A DNA stretch of 64,000 nucleotides from an uncultured Sphaerochaeta sp. (GCF_963667405.1 NZ_OY763408.1:2255757-2319756); one strand, 5' to 3'. Shown: positions 1 to 7,869, numbered from the stretch's first letter. A program made the numbers and translations. Notes: generated by a model from the letters alone, not told the origin.

Positions 1-511
1 CTGCCTTCTTGGCGCCATCCTGCCAAGCGTAGTTGGCCATGACGGTGCCCTGGAAGGGATCGAGGAAACATACTCTATAATAGTAGTCGTTTCCGAGGGT
101 AACCTGGGGGTTGGTGCAGGATGCGCCGATGGCGGGCACCTGGTTGTCCAGGAAGATGTCTCCGGCTGCAATGGATACACCAGAGCCATACGAGCCGAGG
201 ATGACGGATGCGCCGCTGGAGATCAGGCTCTGTGCAGCGGTGACAGCTTCGGTCTTGTCAGACTTATTGTCGGCTTCGACGAGTCTGACGTTGTAGGTCT
301 CCCCATTGATCTTGACGGTGGGATAGACTTTGTTGGCGTAGCGCATGCCCAGGACTTCCTGGTAGCCACCACCACCGTTTTCACCGGTGAGAGGTTCGAA
401 TACCCCAATGACGACCTCTTTCACCCCACTCTTCTGCTCAGTGCCGCCTGCGGCAAAGAGTACGGAAGAGGCCAGCAAGAATACCAACAAGCACACAGTT
501 AGTTTCTTCAT
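1..511 (-). CDS. LivK-like ABC substrate-binding protein (3' end cut by window edge)
   Basis: The first 170 residues are visible, read on the minus strand from an ATG at 511 preceded by GGAGGG. The N-terminus is a signal peptide (MKKLTVCLLVFLLASS) that ends in FAAGG with no lipobox cysteine. The mature part begins VVIGVFEPLTGENGGGG and continues with an ADNKSDKTEAVTAAQSLIS segment and GSYGSGVSIAAGDIFLDN. This is the type-I periplasmic binding fold of branched-chain amino acid (LivJ/LivK) receptors. By family it would capture an amino acid or amide in the periplasm for a LivHMGF-type importer, whose genes would lie to the left of the window. The ligand cannot be assigned. The gene runs off the left edge, so length and C-terminus are unknown. 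Confidence 0.85.
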   Translation of the reverse strand, partial: MKKLTVCLLVFLLASSVLFAAGGTEQKSGVKEVVIGVFEPLTGENGGGGYQEVLGMRYANKVYPTVKINGETYNVRLVEADNKSDKTEAVTAAQSLISSGASVILGSYGSGVSIAAGDIFLDNQVPAIGASCTNPQVTLGNDYYYRVCFLDPFQGTVMANYAWQDGAKKA

Positions 512-543
512 ACAAGCCCTCCAAATATACATAGATGCCCACA

Positions 544-572
544 TTATTACGTAGGGGTGTGTTTCTATACAA
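544..572 (-). promoter_or_regulatory. Promoter of the LivK-like gene
   Basis: On the minus strand there is TTGTAT (567-572), a 17-nt spacer, then TAATAA (544-549), about 33 nt before the start codon at 511. Seen by eye; no transcript evidence. Confidence 0.5.
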
Positions 573-941
573 GAGAAATATGCATAGCTACTCACAATTT
601 TCAGAAAAAGCCATCCACACCTTCGTTCATTTTGCGAAAAAATGAATACTTTTGCGTCCCAAACCCGAGTTTTCCCACCCTAAGTGAATAAAGATACGGA
701 TTTGCAGTATGCACAACCTTTCATCCTGTGCACAACTTCGCACGTATGTTGTACTTTCCACGCACCTTTTCAGAGCAAGCAAACCCTCAAAAACTAGGAC
801 TTCCTCCCAATAAGACCCCCAATGTACAACCTCTTGTCATAAGTAGGCGACAGACAAAAATTATTTAATTCTTTATATTTATTCATTTTAAAAAATCTAT
901 AAAAAATATCTACTTTTTTATCAACTTTTTTTTATTTAGTA
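573..941. other. Non-coding, AT-rich stretch
   Basis: I see no gene here. The last 100 bases are very AT-rich with long T and A runs (856-935), directly upstream of the promoter at 942, where they could act as an UP element. The segment 705-760 repeats variants of GCACAAC, but I could not connect them to a function. Confidence 0.5.
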
Positions 942-970
942 TTGACATAAGTCTCTTTTGTTTTTATTAT
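942..970 (+). promoter_or_regulatory. Promoter of the first small secreted-protein gene
   Basis: TTGACA (942-947), a 17-nt spacer and TATTAT (965-970) form a near-consensus sigma-70 promoter. The -35 is embedded in TTGACATAAGTC, which is identical at the promoter near 9917. The start of transcription would be around 977. Confidence 0.8.
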
Positions 971-974
971 ACAG

Positions 975-1040
975 GTGTGCTCAGGGAAAAGAGCCACAAA
1001 CGAAACTTGCACAGGAGCCCAACAAGGAAGCTCCTAAAGG
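975..1040 (+). promoter_or_regulatory. Conserved two-hairpin 5' leader, copy 1
   Basis: The leader starts GTGTGCTCAGGGAAA. Hairpin 1 pairs GTGCTC (977-982) with GAGCCAC (991-997), leaving one bulged base. A single-stranded CTTGCAC follows at 1006-1012, then hairpin 2 (AGGAGC 1013-1018 with GCTCCT 1030-1035) and the ribosome site AAAGGA at 1036-1041. The same order of elements is found at 9950-10012 with different bases in the stems but pairing kept, which supports a selected RNA structure. It does not match the cyclic-di-GMP, cobalamin, TPP or purine aptamers as I know them. Confidence 0.6.
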
Positions 1041-1048
1041 ATGAAAAA

Positions 1049-1609
1049 ATGAAAAAGACAATCGCTATCCTGTTGGTCCTGGTAATCGCAATGGCTGGTG
1101 TGTGGGCTGCTAATAACAGCACTTCTGATATGAAAATCACTACTACAATCGCTGATATTTTCCAGATTTTTGTCACTGAAGACAATACTGCTATTACGGA
1201 TTGGGACGAATACGTACAGGCTGATGTAATAAAAGATGTAACTTCTTCTTTTGCTGATGCTTTTAGTTATGTTGCTAGCTTACAGGCAAGATCCAATAGA
1301 GTAGCTGGATTCAACATTAAAGTTAAGGCTTCCTCACTCTATAGCACTACTGCTGACAAACTAATTAAGTATGAAGTGAAGATTGGTTCTACAGGTGCTG
1401 CAGTTGCTTCCGATGCAACGATAGAGGGTGGATATACCGCTGATCTCTCTGCTGTAACTTCAACTTTAAGCGCTACAGTAACAGGAACAGGATCAATGGT
1501 AACTATCAACGAAGACATACTTGTGAAGCTTGACAGTACTGACTACGCAAATGCTGGTGCCGCTAACGATTATGATGCAAAAATTTATATTGAGTACTCC
1601 ACGACATAA
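1049..1609 (+). CDS. Small secreted protein, paralogue of the one at 10022
   Basis: This encodes 186 residues with an Sec signal peptide (MKKTIAILLVLVIAMAGVWA, cleavage after AWA-like VWA). The mature part is rich in Thr, Ser, Ala and short beta-prone stretches. The ATG at 1049 is chosen because AAAGGA lies 8 nt upstream and the signal peptide starts there; an earlier in-frame GTG at 977 is at the transcription start itself. The segment SNRVAGFNIKVKASSL aligns with SNNRTGYSVTMAAGPL of the 10022 product, and both end in a strand of the form I-x-I/F-x-Y. The pattern (RSN..GY.V..., closing Y strand) recalls pilin-like or coat-U-type beta sandwich proteins, but I cannot name a family. It is probably an abundant surface or periplasmic structural protein. 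It ends 24 nt before a hairpin terminator. Confidence 0.75.
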   Translation: MKKTIAILLVLVIAMAGVWAANNSTSDMKITTTIADIFQIFVTEDNTAITDWDEYVQADVIKDVTSSFADAFSYVASLQARSNRVAGFNIKVKASSLYSTTADKLIKYEVKIGSTGAAVASDATIEGGYTADLSAVTSTLSATVTGTGSMVTINEDILVKLDSTDYANAGAANDYDAKIYIEYSTT

Positions 1610-1632
1610 TTTACTCAAATCTTACATACCGT

Positions 1633-1661
1633 ATAAGGCTGATCAGAAATGGTCAGCCTTT
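1633..1661 (+). terminator. Hairpin terminator, copy 1 of a 29-bp direct repeat
   Basis: AAGGCTGA and TCAGCCTT form an 8-bp stem around a 10-nt loop, followed by TTT. It sits 24 nt after the stop of the gene ending at 1609. The whole 29 bp recur exactly at 2655-2683. Confidence 0.75.
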
Positions 1662-1686
1662 TGCTATGCGTACGTTTTTGTAGACA

Positions 1687-2451
1687 CTATTTATGGGGTT
1701 CTTGCTGTCCATCTTGGACCTCCTTGGGTACAGTGATCAAAAACTGTGCATCAAGAATCCCCCCGCTTACTATCTGACGTTTTCCAGCCCCTAGGTTGAT
1801 CCGGGATATATCGATATGCTTATACCAAGGGTGGCCTATGGTCCTGGCAAGCCAAAGAAACAATCGCTTCGCTTGGATATTCCCACAAGCTTCCAACAGT
1901 GACTGCAATAGCATAGGCCGCAGACTTGCAGCTCCTTCCAACATCAATTTTGCCTGCAGGATGTCTTCGCGTGTCACAAGGGTGCTTGCCAACTCGATAA
2001 ATGCACGTTCAGCAGTGGAATATGGTAGAGGCCAATCCCATGTCCCAAACGGGACATCAACCAGACCAATCGAACCATTCGAGAACGGATTACGCTTCAT
2101 CTTCATGAAGCCAGGACTGATATCCACCCTTTCCACCCATGAGGGAAGACTCTGGGCACTGTACAATCTGATGCTCTGTGCAACACCAAGCTTCAAAGTA
2201 TGCTCGTACCCATGATAACTCAAGGCGGTCAAGTGCCCGACATGAACATCAGACCCGAGCACTATCAGCGAGTACACAACCTGTTGCCATTTCAACGGCG
2301 GTCCTGGTTTTCTGTAGAGACCATGCACCAAGGCTTCAATCTTACCGGCGCGGAGGTAATAATCCACAGCAGTAGATTCTATCCCATGCCTGCCAAACCA
2401 TGCTCTATCAACGAGCAATCCTTCCTGCATAATTGAATCCAGCACAGCCAT
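1687..2451 (-). CDS. AbiEi-type antitoxin / transcriptional regulator, no partner toxin
   Basis: The 254-residue product has the layout of AbiEi_3 antitoxins. An N-terminal winged-helix region (residues 1-60, including DYYLRAGKIEALVHGLYRK) is followed by VHVGHLTALSYHGYEH, the family hallmark, and a larger C-terminal domain. In type IV toxin-antitoxin systems AbiEi represses its own promoter through inverted repeats and counteracts AbiEii, a nucleotidyltransferase-like toxin. No AbiEii gene follows: after the stop at 1687 there are only 77 bases before a convergent gene. The upstream region has a good promoter overlapping a 16-bp palindrome. The gene is bracketed by the 29-bp repeats at 1633 and 2655. 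It may be an orphan regulator or the relic of a lost system. The start follows GGAGGC. Confidence 0.7.
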   Translation of the reverse strand: MAVLDSIMQEGLLVDRAWFGRHGIESTAVDYYLRAGKIEALVHGLYRKPGPPLKWQQVVYSLIVLGSDVHVGHLTALSYHGYEHTLKLGVAQSIRLYSAQSLPSWVERVDISPGFMKMKRNPFSNGSIGLVDVPFGTWDWPLPYSTAERAFIELASTLVTREDILQAKLMLEGAASLRPMLLQSLLEACGNIQAKRLFLWLARTIGHPWYKHIDISRINLGAGKRQIVSGGILDAQFLITVPKEVQDGQQEPHK

Positions 2452-2498
2452 AAAGCCTCCAGTTCGTTATATGCAATATATCCATACATACACTCTGT

Positions 2499-2536
2499 AT
2501 TATGTTCAATAAATAAACTGAAGTCAAGTTTGACTT
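2499..2536 (-). promoter_or_regulatory. Promoter and palindromic operator of the AbiEi-like gene
   Basis: The minus strand carries TTGACT (2522-2527), 17 nt, then CATAAT (2499-2504). The -35 box lies inside the perfect palindrome AAGTCAAGTTTGACTT (2521-2536). A repressor bound there would block the promoter, which fits the autoregulation known for AbiEi proteins. Confidence 0.6.
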
Positions 2537-2654
2537 TCTGTAGTTTCACATATCTTATGTATGTATATTTCTATTTTGGTAAACCTATCAACTAACCATA
2601 GCGTTATTTTGATGAGAAAAGAACCATTGGTACCAGAAAAAAGCCAATCACTCC

Positions 2655-2683
2655 ATAAGGCTGATCAGAAATGGTCAGCCTTT
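2655..2683. repeat. Second copy of the 29-bp hairpin repeat
   Basis: This is identical to 1633-1661 over 29 bp and in the same orientation, 1022 bp away. It forms the same AAGGCTGA/TCAGCCTT hairpin and is followed by a T-rich stretch on the plus strand, yet no plus-strand gene ends upstream of it. Sequence outside the 29 bp does not match. Confidence 0.85.
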
Positions 2684-2733
2684 AGTTTTGTTTTGATACT
2701 TGCCAACTCTCTTAGCATCACCCTACCAATAGC

Positions 2734-2800
2734 AGTGCCCCGGTATCAACCGGGGCACTACCACTACTCATTTCACTACAAGGCTGATAGCTCTCAGCCT
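2734..2800 (-). terminator. Two hairpins downstream of the ADH gene
   Basis: The first is an 11-bp perfect stem AGTGCCCCGGT/ACCGGGGCACT (2734-2759, loop ATCA). The second is AGGCTGA/TCAGCCT (2781-2800). Neither has a strong T-tract on the minus strand, but they lie just after the end of the minus-strand ADH gene at 2841 and probably end its transcript. The second resembles the 29-bp repeat hairpins. Confidence 0.5.
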
Positions 2801-2840
2801 AGCCTATCATGTTTGATGCTTGCACCAAACAATCTCTCGC

Positions 2841-4022
2841 TCACAGCGCAAGCCTACAGATCTTCTCCACATCGTCAGCAGACAACTTCTTGAAGTTCCC
2901 AAGGTGTGATTTCTCACCAACAAACGCATTCTCTGCCATGAACCTGAGCTTATCATCTGCAATGTTTGCATCAGCCAACGTAGTCGGCATCCCGATTCTC
3001 TTGTAGAAAGCCTGCAACCGTTGGATAGCCTCTTCCACGATGCCTTCCTTGTCGCTCAAAGGCAGATCCACATTCCAGACACGCACTGCATACTGCACAA
3101 ACCTGTCGATATCCACCTTGTGCACATACCGCATCCATGCCGGGAAGAGAATGGCAAGGCCTGCACCATGGGCAATGTCGTACAAAGCACTCAGCTCATG
3201 TTCGATATCATGGGTTGCCCAGTCTCCTACCCTACCTCTATCAAGGAGGTTGTTATGGGCAATGGTACCAGTCCACATCAGCTCTGCACGATACCGATAC
3301 TCATCCGGATTCTGCAAAGCCAAAGGAGCATTGGTGATGACGTTGCGCATGCAAGCTTCCAGCAAGCGATCCGAAAGGTCGTTGTGTTCCACTGTGGTGA
3401 AATACCGTTCCTGAAGATGTGCCAGAATATCTGAAGCACCACAAGCAGTCTGGTATGCCGGAAGAGAGTAGTTTGTCTCAGGATCCATGACAGCAAACTT
3501 TGCCACAATGGTCTCGCTGTTGACTGCACGCTTCAAGCCATGCTCAGCATCGGTGATGACCGATCCGGTGGAACTCTCAGAACCTGCAGCAGGAATGGTC
3601 AGAACAACACCAAGAGGAAGGGATTCACGTATAGTGTACTCAGCCTTCGCGTAGTAATCATTCCAGACATCCTCAGAGGACGGCAGCTTTGCACCAAAAG
3701 CAATCGCCTTGGCAGAATCAATGACGCTTCCGCCTCCAACAGCGAGAATAAAATCAATCTTCTCTTTCTTGCAAAGCGCTATCCCTTCCCTGACCAGGGA
3801 AAGATGGGGATTGGGCACCACCCCACCAAGATAGACAATATCCAATCCGGCTGCCTTCAAAGAAGCTGTCACCGTGTCATACACACCATTTTTCTTGATC
3901 GAACCACCACCAAAATGGAACAATACTTTCTTGCCCCAGGCAGCAGCTTCCTTGCCGACTTCCGACATGGTTCCCTTGCCGAAGATGATTCGTGTGGGAT
4001 TGTAGTACGAGAAATTTTGCAT
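2841..4022 (-). CDS. Iron-containing alcohol dehydrogenase, butanol-dehydrogenase type
   Basis: The 393-residue protein is of normal length for the YqhD/BdhA group, which reduces aldehydes to alcohols with NAD(P)H in the cytoplasm. The cofactor region shows AVGGGSVIDSAKAIAFG (around residues 93-109). The metal site is visible as Asp and His in GASDILAHLQERY and two further His in THDIEHELSALYDIAHGAG. The start ATG is preceded by GGAGG with a 7-nt gap. The gene stands alone, with hairpins after its end. Its role is probably redox balance in fermentation or aldehyde detoxification. A second iron ADH of a different subgroup is encoded at 45170. Confidence 0.9.
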   Translation of the reverse strand: MQNFSYYNPTRIIFGKGTMSEVGKEAAAWGKKVLFHFGGGSIKKNGVYDTVTASLKAAGLDIVYLGGVVPNPHLSLVREGIALCKKEKIDFILAVGGGSVIDSAKAIAFGAKLPSSEDVWNDYYAKAEYTIRESLPLGVVLTIPAAGSESSTGSVITDAEHGLKRAVNSETIVAKFAVMDPETNYSLPAYQTACGASDILAHLQERYFTTVEHNDLSDRLLEACMRNVITNAPLALQNPDEYRYRAELMWTGTIAHNNLLDRGRVGDWATHDIEHELSALYDIAHGAGLAILFPAWMRYVHKVDIDRFVQYAVRVWNVDLPLSDKEGIVEEAIQRLQAFYKRIGMPTTLADANIADDKLRFMAENAFVGEKSHLGNFKKLSADDVEKICRLAL

Positions 4023-4256
4023 ATAATACCTCCGTTATCATTGTAGGAATAAAAAATTGCCTATGAACTAGTATACTGCTAGAACGAGCAAAAACCCACC
4101 CATATCATACTTAATCGCTCACAATTCTTGTCCATCAGCAGAATTCGTACTACTTGTGCTTTCATCTCTTCATTGCCTTTAGCATTCAAAATACTCTCAC
4201 AGCAAGTTTCTATTAGAAATTTCTTGTATCCAGCCTTATACTATTGAAAGAGAAGC

Positions 4257-4276
4257 AAGAAAGAAAGAAAGAAAGA
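4257..4276. repeat. Tetranucleotide repeat (AAGA)5 in a leader
   Basis: Five perfect AAGA units are followed by GAGA and the ribosome site AAGGA. They lie between a TATACT box (4237-4242) and the start codon at 4290, so unit gain or loss would change leader length and spacing. Confidence 0.85.
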
Positions 4277-4289
4277 GAGAAGGAATGAT

Positions 4290-5639
4290 ATGCCAAATAT
4301 TGAGTATATGGATATTGAATTCAAGGAGCTGGAAAAAGAAACAGAACGAATTCCTGAATCAGCAATCAAAGCCCTGGTTGCCTTCCTAAATACAGAAGGA
4401 GGCGAACTATATATCGGAGTGTGTGACGATGGCAGTGTTTGTGGAGTTGCAGATCCTGATGACACTTCAAAACGACTCTCAAGCAGTATCCATGATGCAA
4501 TTCGGCCTGATGCATCTCCCTTCATATCCATCAGAATTGAGGAGAAAGAAGGAAAGCATGTTGTAAAAGCTTCTGTGATAGTGGGAACCGAACGTCCGTA
4601 CTACCTTGCTAAGGCTGGGCTCAAACCAGGTGGCGTATATACCAGGCTTGGCAACGCATGCATACCTATGAGTGAAGCAGGCATACGAAGCCTCATGTTG
4701 GAAACCACAGGGACTTCCTTTGAACAAGCAAGAAGTATGGAACAAGACTTGTCATTTTCAACATTGCAGGAAGCAATGGCCAAACAACACCTCGAATTTG
4801 GACAGGCACAGATGGAAACACTGCAATTGATTGGGAAGGATACACTCTTCACCAATGTTGCATTGTTGCTATCAGACCAATGTACCCATACCTGCAAGGT
4901 TGCAGTGATTCAAGGTCGCGACACTACCCTCTTTCGGGATAGAAGGGAATTCTCTGGTTCAATTCTCAAACAACTTGCTGAGGTCTATGAGTTCCTGGAT
5001 ACCTACAACAAGACAAAAGCGAGCATCAAAGGTCTGTACCGGGAAGACACATTTGACTATCCCAAGGAAGCAATCCGTGAAGCATTGCTGAATTGCCTCA
5101 TCCATCGTGACTATCTCTTCTCAGGCAGCAACATCGTCAATGTCTATGATGACCACATCGAGTTCATTTCACTTGGAGGTTTGGTCCGCGGCCTTTCGAT
5201 GGAAGCAATACAGCTGGGAGTCTCCCAATCGAGGAACCCGATTCTTGCTTCAATCTTCTACCGCCTACGTCTTGTTGAAAGTTATGGCACCGGCATCCGC
5301 AAGATACTTCACCTCTACGGGGATTGCGCGAGGAAGCCTTTATTCAAAGCTGCTGAAGGTGCTTATTCCTGTATCCTTCCTAACAGGAACGAGGAAGTGC
5401 AGTATGTCCAAACGCAAGAAGGAGTCATGAGTGTGGCGAAGGATGCCTTCGGCTCAGAGAAGTCGTCAATCCTTTCACTTGCCAAACAAAGAGGCTCCAT
5501 CTCAAGAAAAGAAGTAGAAGACCTCATGGGATTGAAGACAACCAAAGCCTTCAGATTGATCAAGGAACTCTGTGATGAGGGGAAGCTTCTACAACAAGTG
5601 AGCGGAAAATTCACTCGGTATCTACCAAGCAAGAATTGA
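4290..5639 (+). CDS. ATP-binding regulator, AlbA_2 (Schlafen-type) plus HATPase domains
   Basis: The 449-residue product starts with an AlbA_2-type domain (residues 1-125). Diagnostic stretches are FKELEKETERIPES, LVAFLNTEGGELYIGVCDDG and PGGVYTRLGNACIPMS. A GHKL ATPase-like middle follows, with EAIREALLNCLIHRDY, IEFISLGGLV and RLVESYGTGIRKI. The C-terminus (385-449) looks like a winged helix (ISRKEVEDLMGLKTTKAFRLIKEL). Proteins of this build are annotated as putative transcriptional regulators; some are linked to stress or defence, but the function is not settled. It is monocistronic, preceded by the (AAGA)5 tract and followed by the cobalamin riboswitch of the next operon. The start codon has AAGGA 7 nt upstream. 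Confidence 0.8.
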   Translation: MPNIEYMDIEFKELEKETERIPESAIKALVAFLNTEGGELYIGVCDDGSVCGVADPDDTSKRLSSSIHDAIRPDASPFISIRIEEKEGKHVVKASVIVGTERPYYLAKAGLKPGGVYTRLGNACIPMSEAGIRSLMLETTGTSFEQARSMEQDLSFSTLQEAMAKQHLEFGQAQMETLQLIGKDTLFTNVALLLSDQCTHTCKVAVIQGRDTTLFRDRREFSGSILKQLAEVYEFLDTYNKTKASIKGLYREDTFDYPKEAIREALLNCLIHRDYLFSGSNIVNVYDDHIEFISLGGLVRGLSMEAIQLGVSQSRNPILASIFYRLRLVESYGTGIRKILHLYGDCARKPLFKAAEGAYSCILPNRNEEVQYVQTQEGVMSVAKDAFGSEKSSILSLAKQRGSISRKEVEDLMGLKTTKAFRLIKELCDEGKLLQQVSGKFTRYLPSKN

Positions 5640-5674
5640 ATCTGAATCAGGATTGTTAGCTCTCGCCCCCACCC

Positions 5675-5703
5675 TTGACCACCCACCCCGCTTCCTCTAG
5701 GAT
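5675..5703 (+). promoter_or_regulatory. Promoter of the B12 uptake operon
   Basis: TTGACC (5675-5680), a 17-nt spacer and TAGGAT (5698-5703) sit directly upstream of the cobalamin aptamer, placing the transcript start near 5710. Confidence 0.6.
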
Positions 5704-5704
5704 G

Positions 5705-5852
5705 AGCTCAGCTGGATCTGGAAAAACGGAACGGGGTGTGATTCCCCAGCGGTCCCGCCACTGTAATCGACGATGAACACAGATATGCCATTGTCCAAGA
5801 AGGATGAGAAGGCCTGTCAGTAAGTTGACTCGTAAGCCAGGAGACGTTTCCA
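5705..5852 (+). promoter_or_regulatory. Cobalamin riboswitch
   Basis: The conserved core is clear: GGGGTGTGATTCCCCAGCGG, then TCCCGCCACTGTAA (5752-5765), and the B12-box region GTAAGCCAGGAGACGTTTCC (5832-5851). The cobalamin aptamer binds adenosyl- or methylcobalamin and lowers expression of the downstream genes when B12 is plentiful. Between the aptamer and the start at 5968, CCAG (about 5940) can pair with CTGG of the ribosome site CTGGAGG (5954-5960), a plausible way of blocking translation. Confidence 0.92.
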
Positions 5853-5967
5853 GATGACAATTCTTCGTGGAAAAAGAGACAGCGCCCAGGACACGGGTAT
5901 ACTCTAGGTATATTCTCATCCCTTCCATGAAGCATTGCATCCAGACTACACACCCTGGAGGCCCTTC

Positions 5968-7866
5968 ATGAAGAAGCGCGGAATCTTCTCTCTGGTCCTG
6001 TTGCTCGCCCTCTCTCCCCTCTTTGCAGCACAAGACATCACCGACCTTGGCACAGCCTTTGAACTCGTGGTAGCAGAAAGTTCACTGGCTGAAGCCCAGA
6101 CCAACACAGCATCGTCAGTCTCGGTACTCGGCAAAGAGGAAATTGCTTCCTACAACGCACAAACCACCGCAGAACTCGTCGGTAAAGCCATCGGCACATC
6201 CTTCAACTCCTACGGAAGCCTCGGAGCATTGCAGACTGTCGTCATCCGGGGTGCAACCTCTTCCAAGAACCTCATCTACCTTGATGGTGTTTTGCTCTCC
6301 TCCGCCCACAACGGCTCAGTAGACCTCTCCATCATACCCATCGACATCATCGAAAGCATTGAGATCATCAAGAGCGGCCCGGGAAACCTTGGCAGAACCA
6401 ATGCCATCGGGGGCATGGTGAACATTATCACCAAGAAAGGACAGAAGAGTGACACACCGTTCTCCCTTACCGTGGAGAACGGTTCCTTCCTTCCCGTTGC
6501 CTACGGCACCAATGATGACCGCAATTGGGCATCCTTGGCGGACAGCCAGAAACTTGATCTCTCCTACACCAACGAAAATCTGGTGGCAAGTGTCGGGGGC
6601 CTCACTGCTCAGAACGCCTATACCTATGACAACGCGGGCACCAAACTCAGGGACAATGCCCAGGTTTATGAAGTACATGGATCAGCCAACTACAAGCAGG
6701 AACTCTCCGACCTGGCAAGCCTCAGCACCCAGAACCTGGTGAGCTACAAGAACCTGGGCCTGCCCGGCGGCTATATCGTTGACTCTTGGGGCTACGGTGG
6801 ACTTACTCCCAACGATTACGAACAAGACCTTCTCGTGAGCTCCCAGAACATGTTTGAACTTGACGAACTTACACCCAACCTGGAAAAGCTCACCACCCAC
6901 GTGAACTACAGCTTTGCAAGAACCTTCTATCATGATGATGACTATCAGGACAGCACCCACAACAAGCACAAGGCAGCTGCCCAAGCCGAAGCAACCTGGA
7001 ACCTTGGAGAAAACTACGCCCTTACCACCGACGTGCTCTACTCGCTCGACTACGTTGATAGTACTGATGTAGGTAAAAATGCCCGCAACACCATTTCCAG
7101 TGCAGCCAACGCAAGCCTGTATTTCCAGGAAGGCAAACTCTCCCTGCACCCTAGTGTCAACGTAGCCTTCATCAGTGATCTCAAGGCACTCTCTCCGAAT
7201 GCTTCCCTGGGATTCATCTATCTCATCCATCCTTCTGTCGACCTGAGTGCAACACTTAGCTATGCAGAGAACGTACCTACCTTCTCCGACCTCTATTGGC
7301 CTTCCTCCGGGAACCCCAACCTGAAGACGGAAAAAGGCTTGAATGCTGACTTGGGCCTGGCAACCACCGTGGGCAATCTGACCTATGAAGGCACTCTGTT
7401 TGGAAGAAACATCTACAATGCGATCGCCTACTCCTCTACAACCTACCTTCCGGACAACATCGCCCACAGTGTCTACCTTGGAACCGAACAGAGTGTCGAA
7501 ATCTCACTCAACAACAACATCTCCCTCCAGGCAAGCTACCAGTACAACAAGAGCTATGACCTCTCCAATGGAAAAACCTTTGCTGACAATGTGGAAGTGT
7601 CGAGTGTAAGAAAGCACACTGCCAAAGGATCTCTCTTTCTTGCCTTTGGCAAGGTTGACGGAGTGCTCAGTGCGGAATACTTGGGCAAGACCAGCACGCT
7701 TGAAAACGTCTTCCTGGTCAACCTCAGCACAAGCATGCAGGTAACAGAAGCTCTGAATGCCTATGTTGCTATAGACAACCTGCTCAATACATCCTACGAG
7801 CTTACCAGCGGTGGCTACCCCATGCCCGGAACCAAGATCCGCCTCGGCGGAAAGCTGAGGTTCTAG
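5968..7866 (+). CDS. btuB: TonB-dependent outer-membrane cobalamin receptor
   Basis: The product has 632 residues with a signal peptide (MKKRGIFSLVLLLALSPLFA). A likely TonB box FELVVAES follows, then a plug domain (about 45-155: VVIRGATSSKNLIYLDGVLL, IESIEIIKSGPGN, AIGGMVNIITKKG), then a beta barrel ending KIRLGGKLRF with the usual terminal Phe. It would take up corrinoids across the outer membrane using energy from TonB-ExbB-ExbD. The cobalamin riboswitch upstream and the exbB-exbD-exbD-tonB genes downstream make the B12 assignment strong. The ATG at 5968 is chosen because it begins the signal peptide and has GGAG upstream; the reading frame is open further back to 5935. Confidence 0.9.
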   Translation: MKKRGIFSLVLLLALSPLFAAQDITDLGTAFELVVAESSLAEAQTNTASSVSVLGKEEIASYNAQTTAELVGKAIGTSFNSYGSLGALQTVVIRGATSSKNLIYLDGVLLSSAHNGSVDLSIIPIDIIESIEIIKSGPGNLGRTNAIGGMVNIITKKGQKSDTPFSLTVENGSFLPVAYGTNDDRNWASLADSQKLDLSYTNENLVASVGGLTAQNAYTYDNAGTKLRDNAQVYEVHGSANYKQELSDLASLSTQNLVSYKNLGLPGGYIVDSWGYGGLTPNDYEQDLLVSSQNMFELDELTPNLEKLTTHVNYSFARTFYHDDDYQDSTHNKHKAAAQAEATWNLGENYALTTDVLYSLDYVDSTDVGKNARNTISSAANASLYFQEGKLSLHPSVNVAFISDLKALSPNASLGFIYLIHPSVDLSATLSYAENVPTFSDLYWPSSGNPNLKTEKGLNADLGLATTVGNLTYEGTLFGRNIYNAIAYSSTTYLPDNIAHSVYLGTEQSVEISLNNNISLQASYQYNKSYDLSNGKTFADNVEVSSVRKHTAKGSLFLAFGKVDGVLSAEYLGKTSTLENVFLVNLSTSMQVTEALNAYVAIDNLLNTSYELTSGGYPMPGTKIRLGGKLRF

Positions 7867-7869
7867 CCT

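Noticed and set aside
975..1040. A cyclic-di-GMP or other known riboswitch in front of the secreted-protein genes
   Set aside because: GGGAAA and GCACAGG fragments look similar at first, but the order, the GNRA loop with receptor and the joining sequences of the c-di-GMP-I aptamer are not there.
1610..1686. An AbiEii toxin gene next to the AbiEi-like gene
   Set aside because: Only 77 bases separate its stop from the convergent neighbour, and no nucleotidyltransferase motif is encoded on either side.
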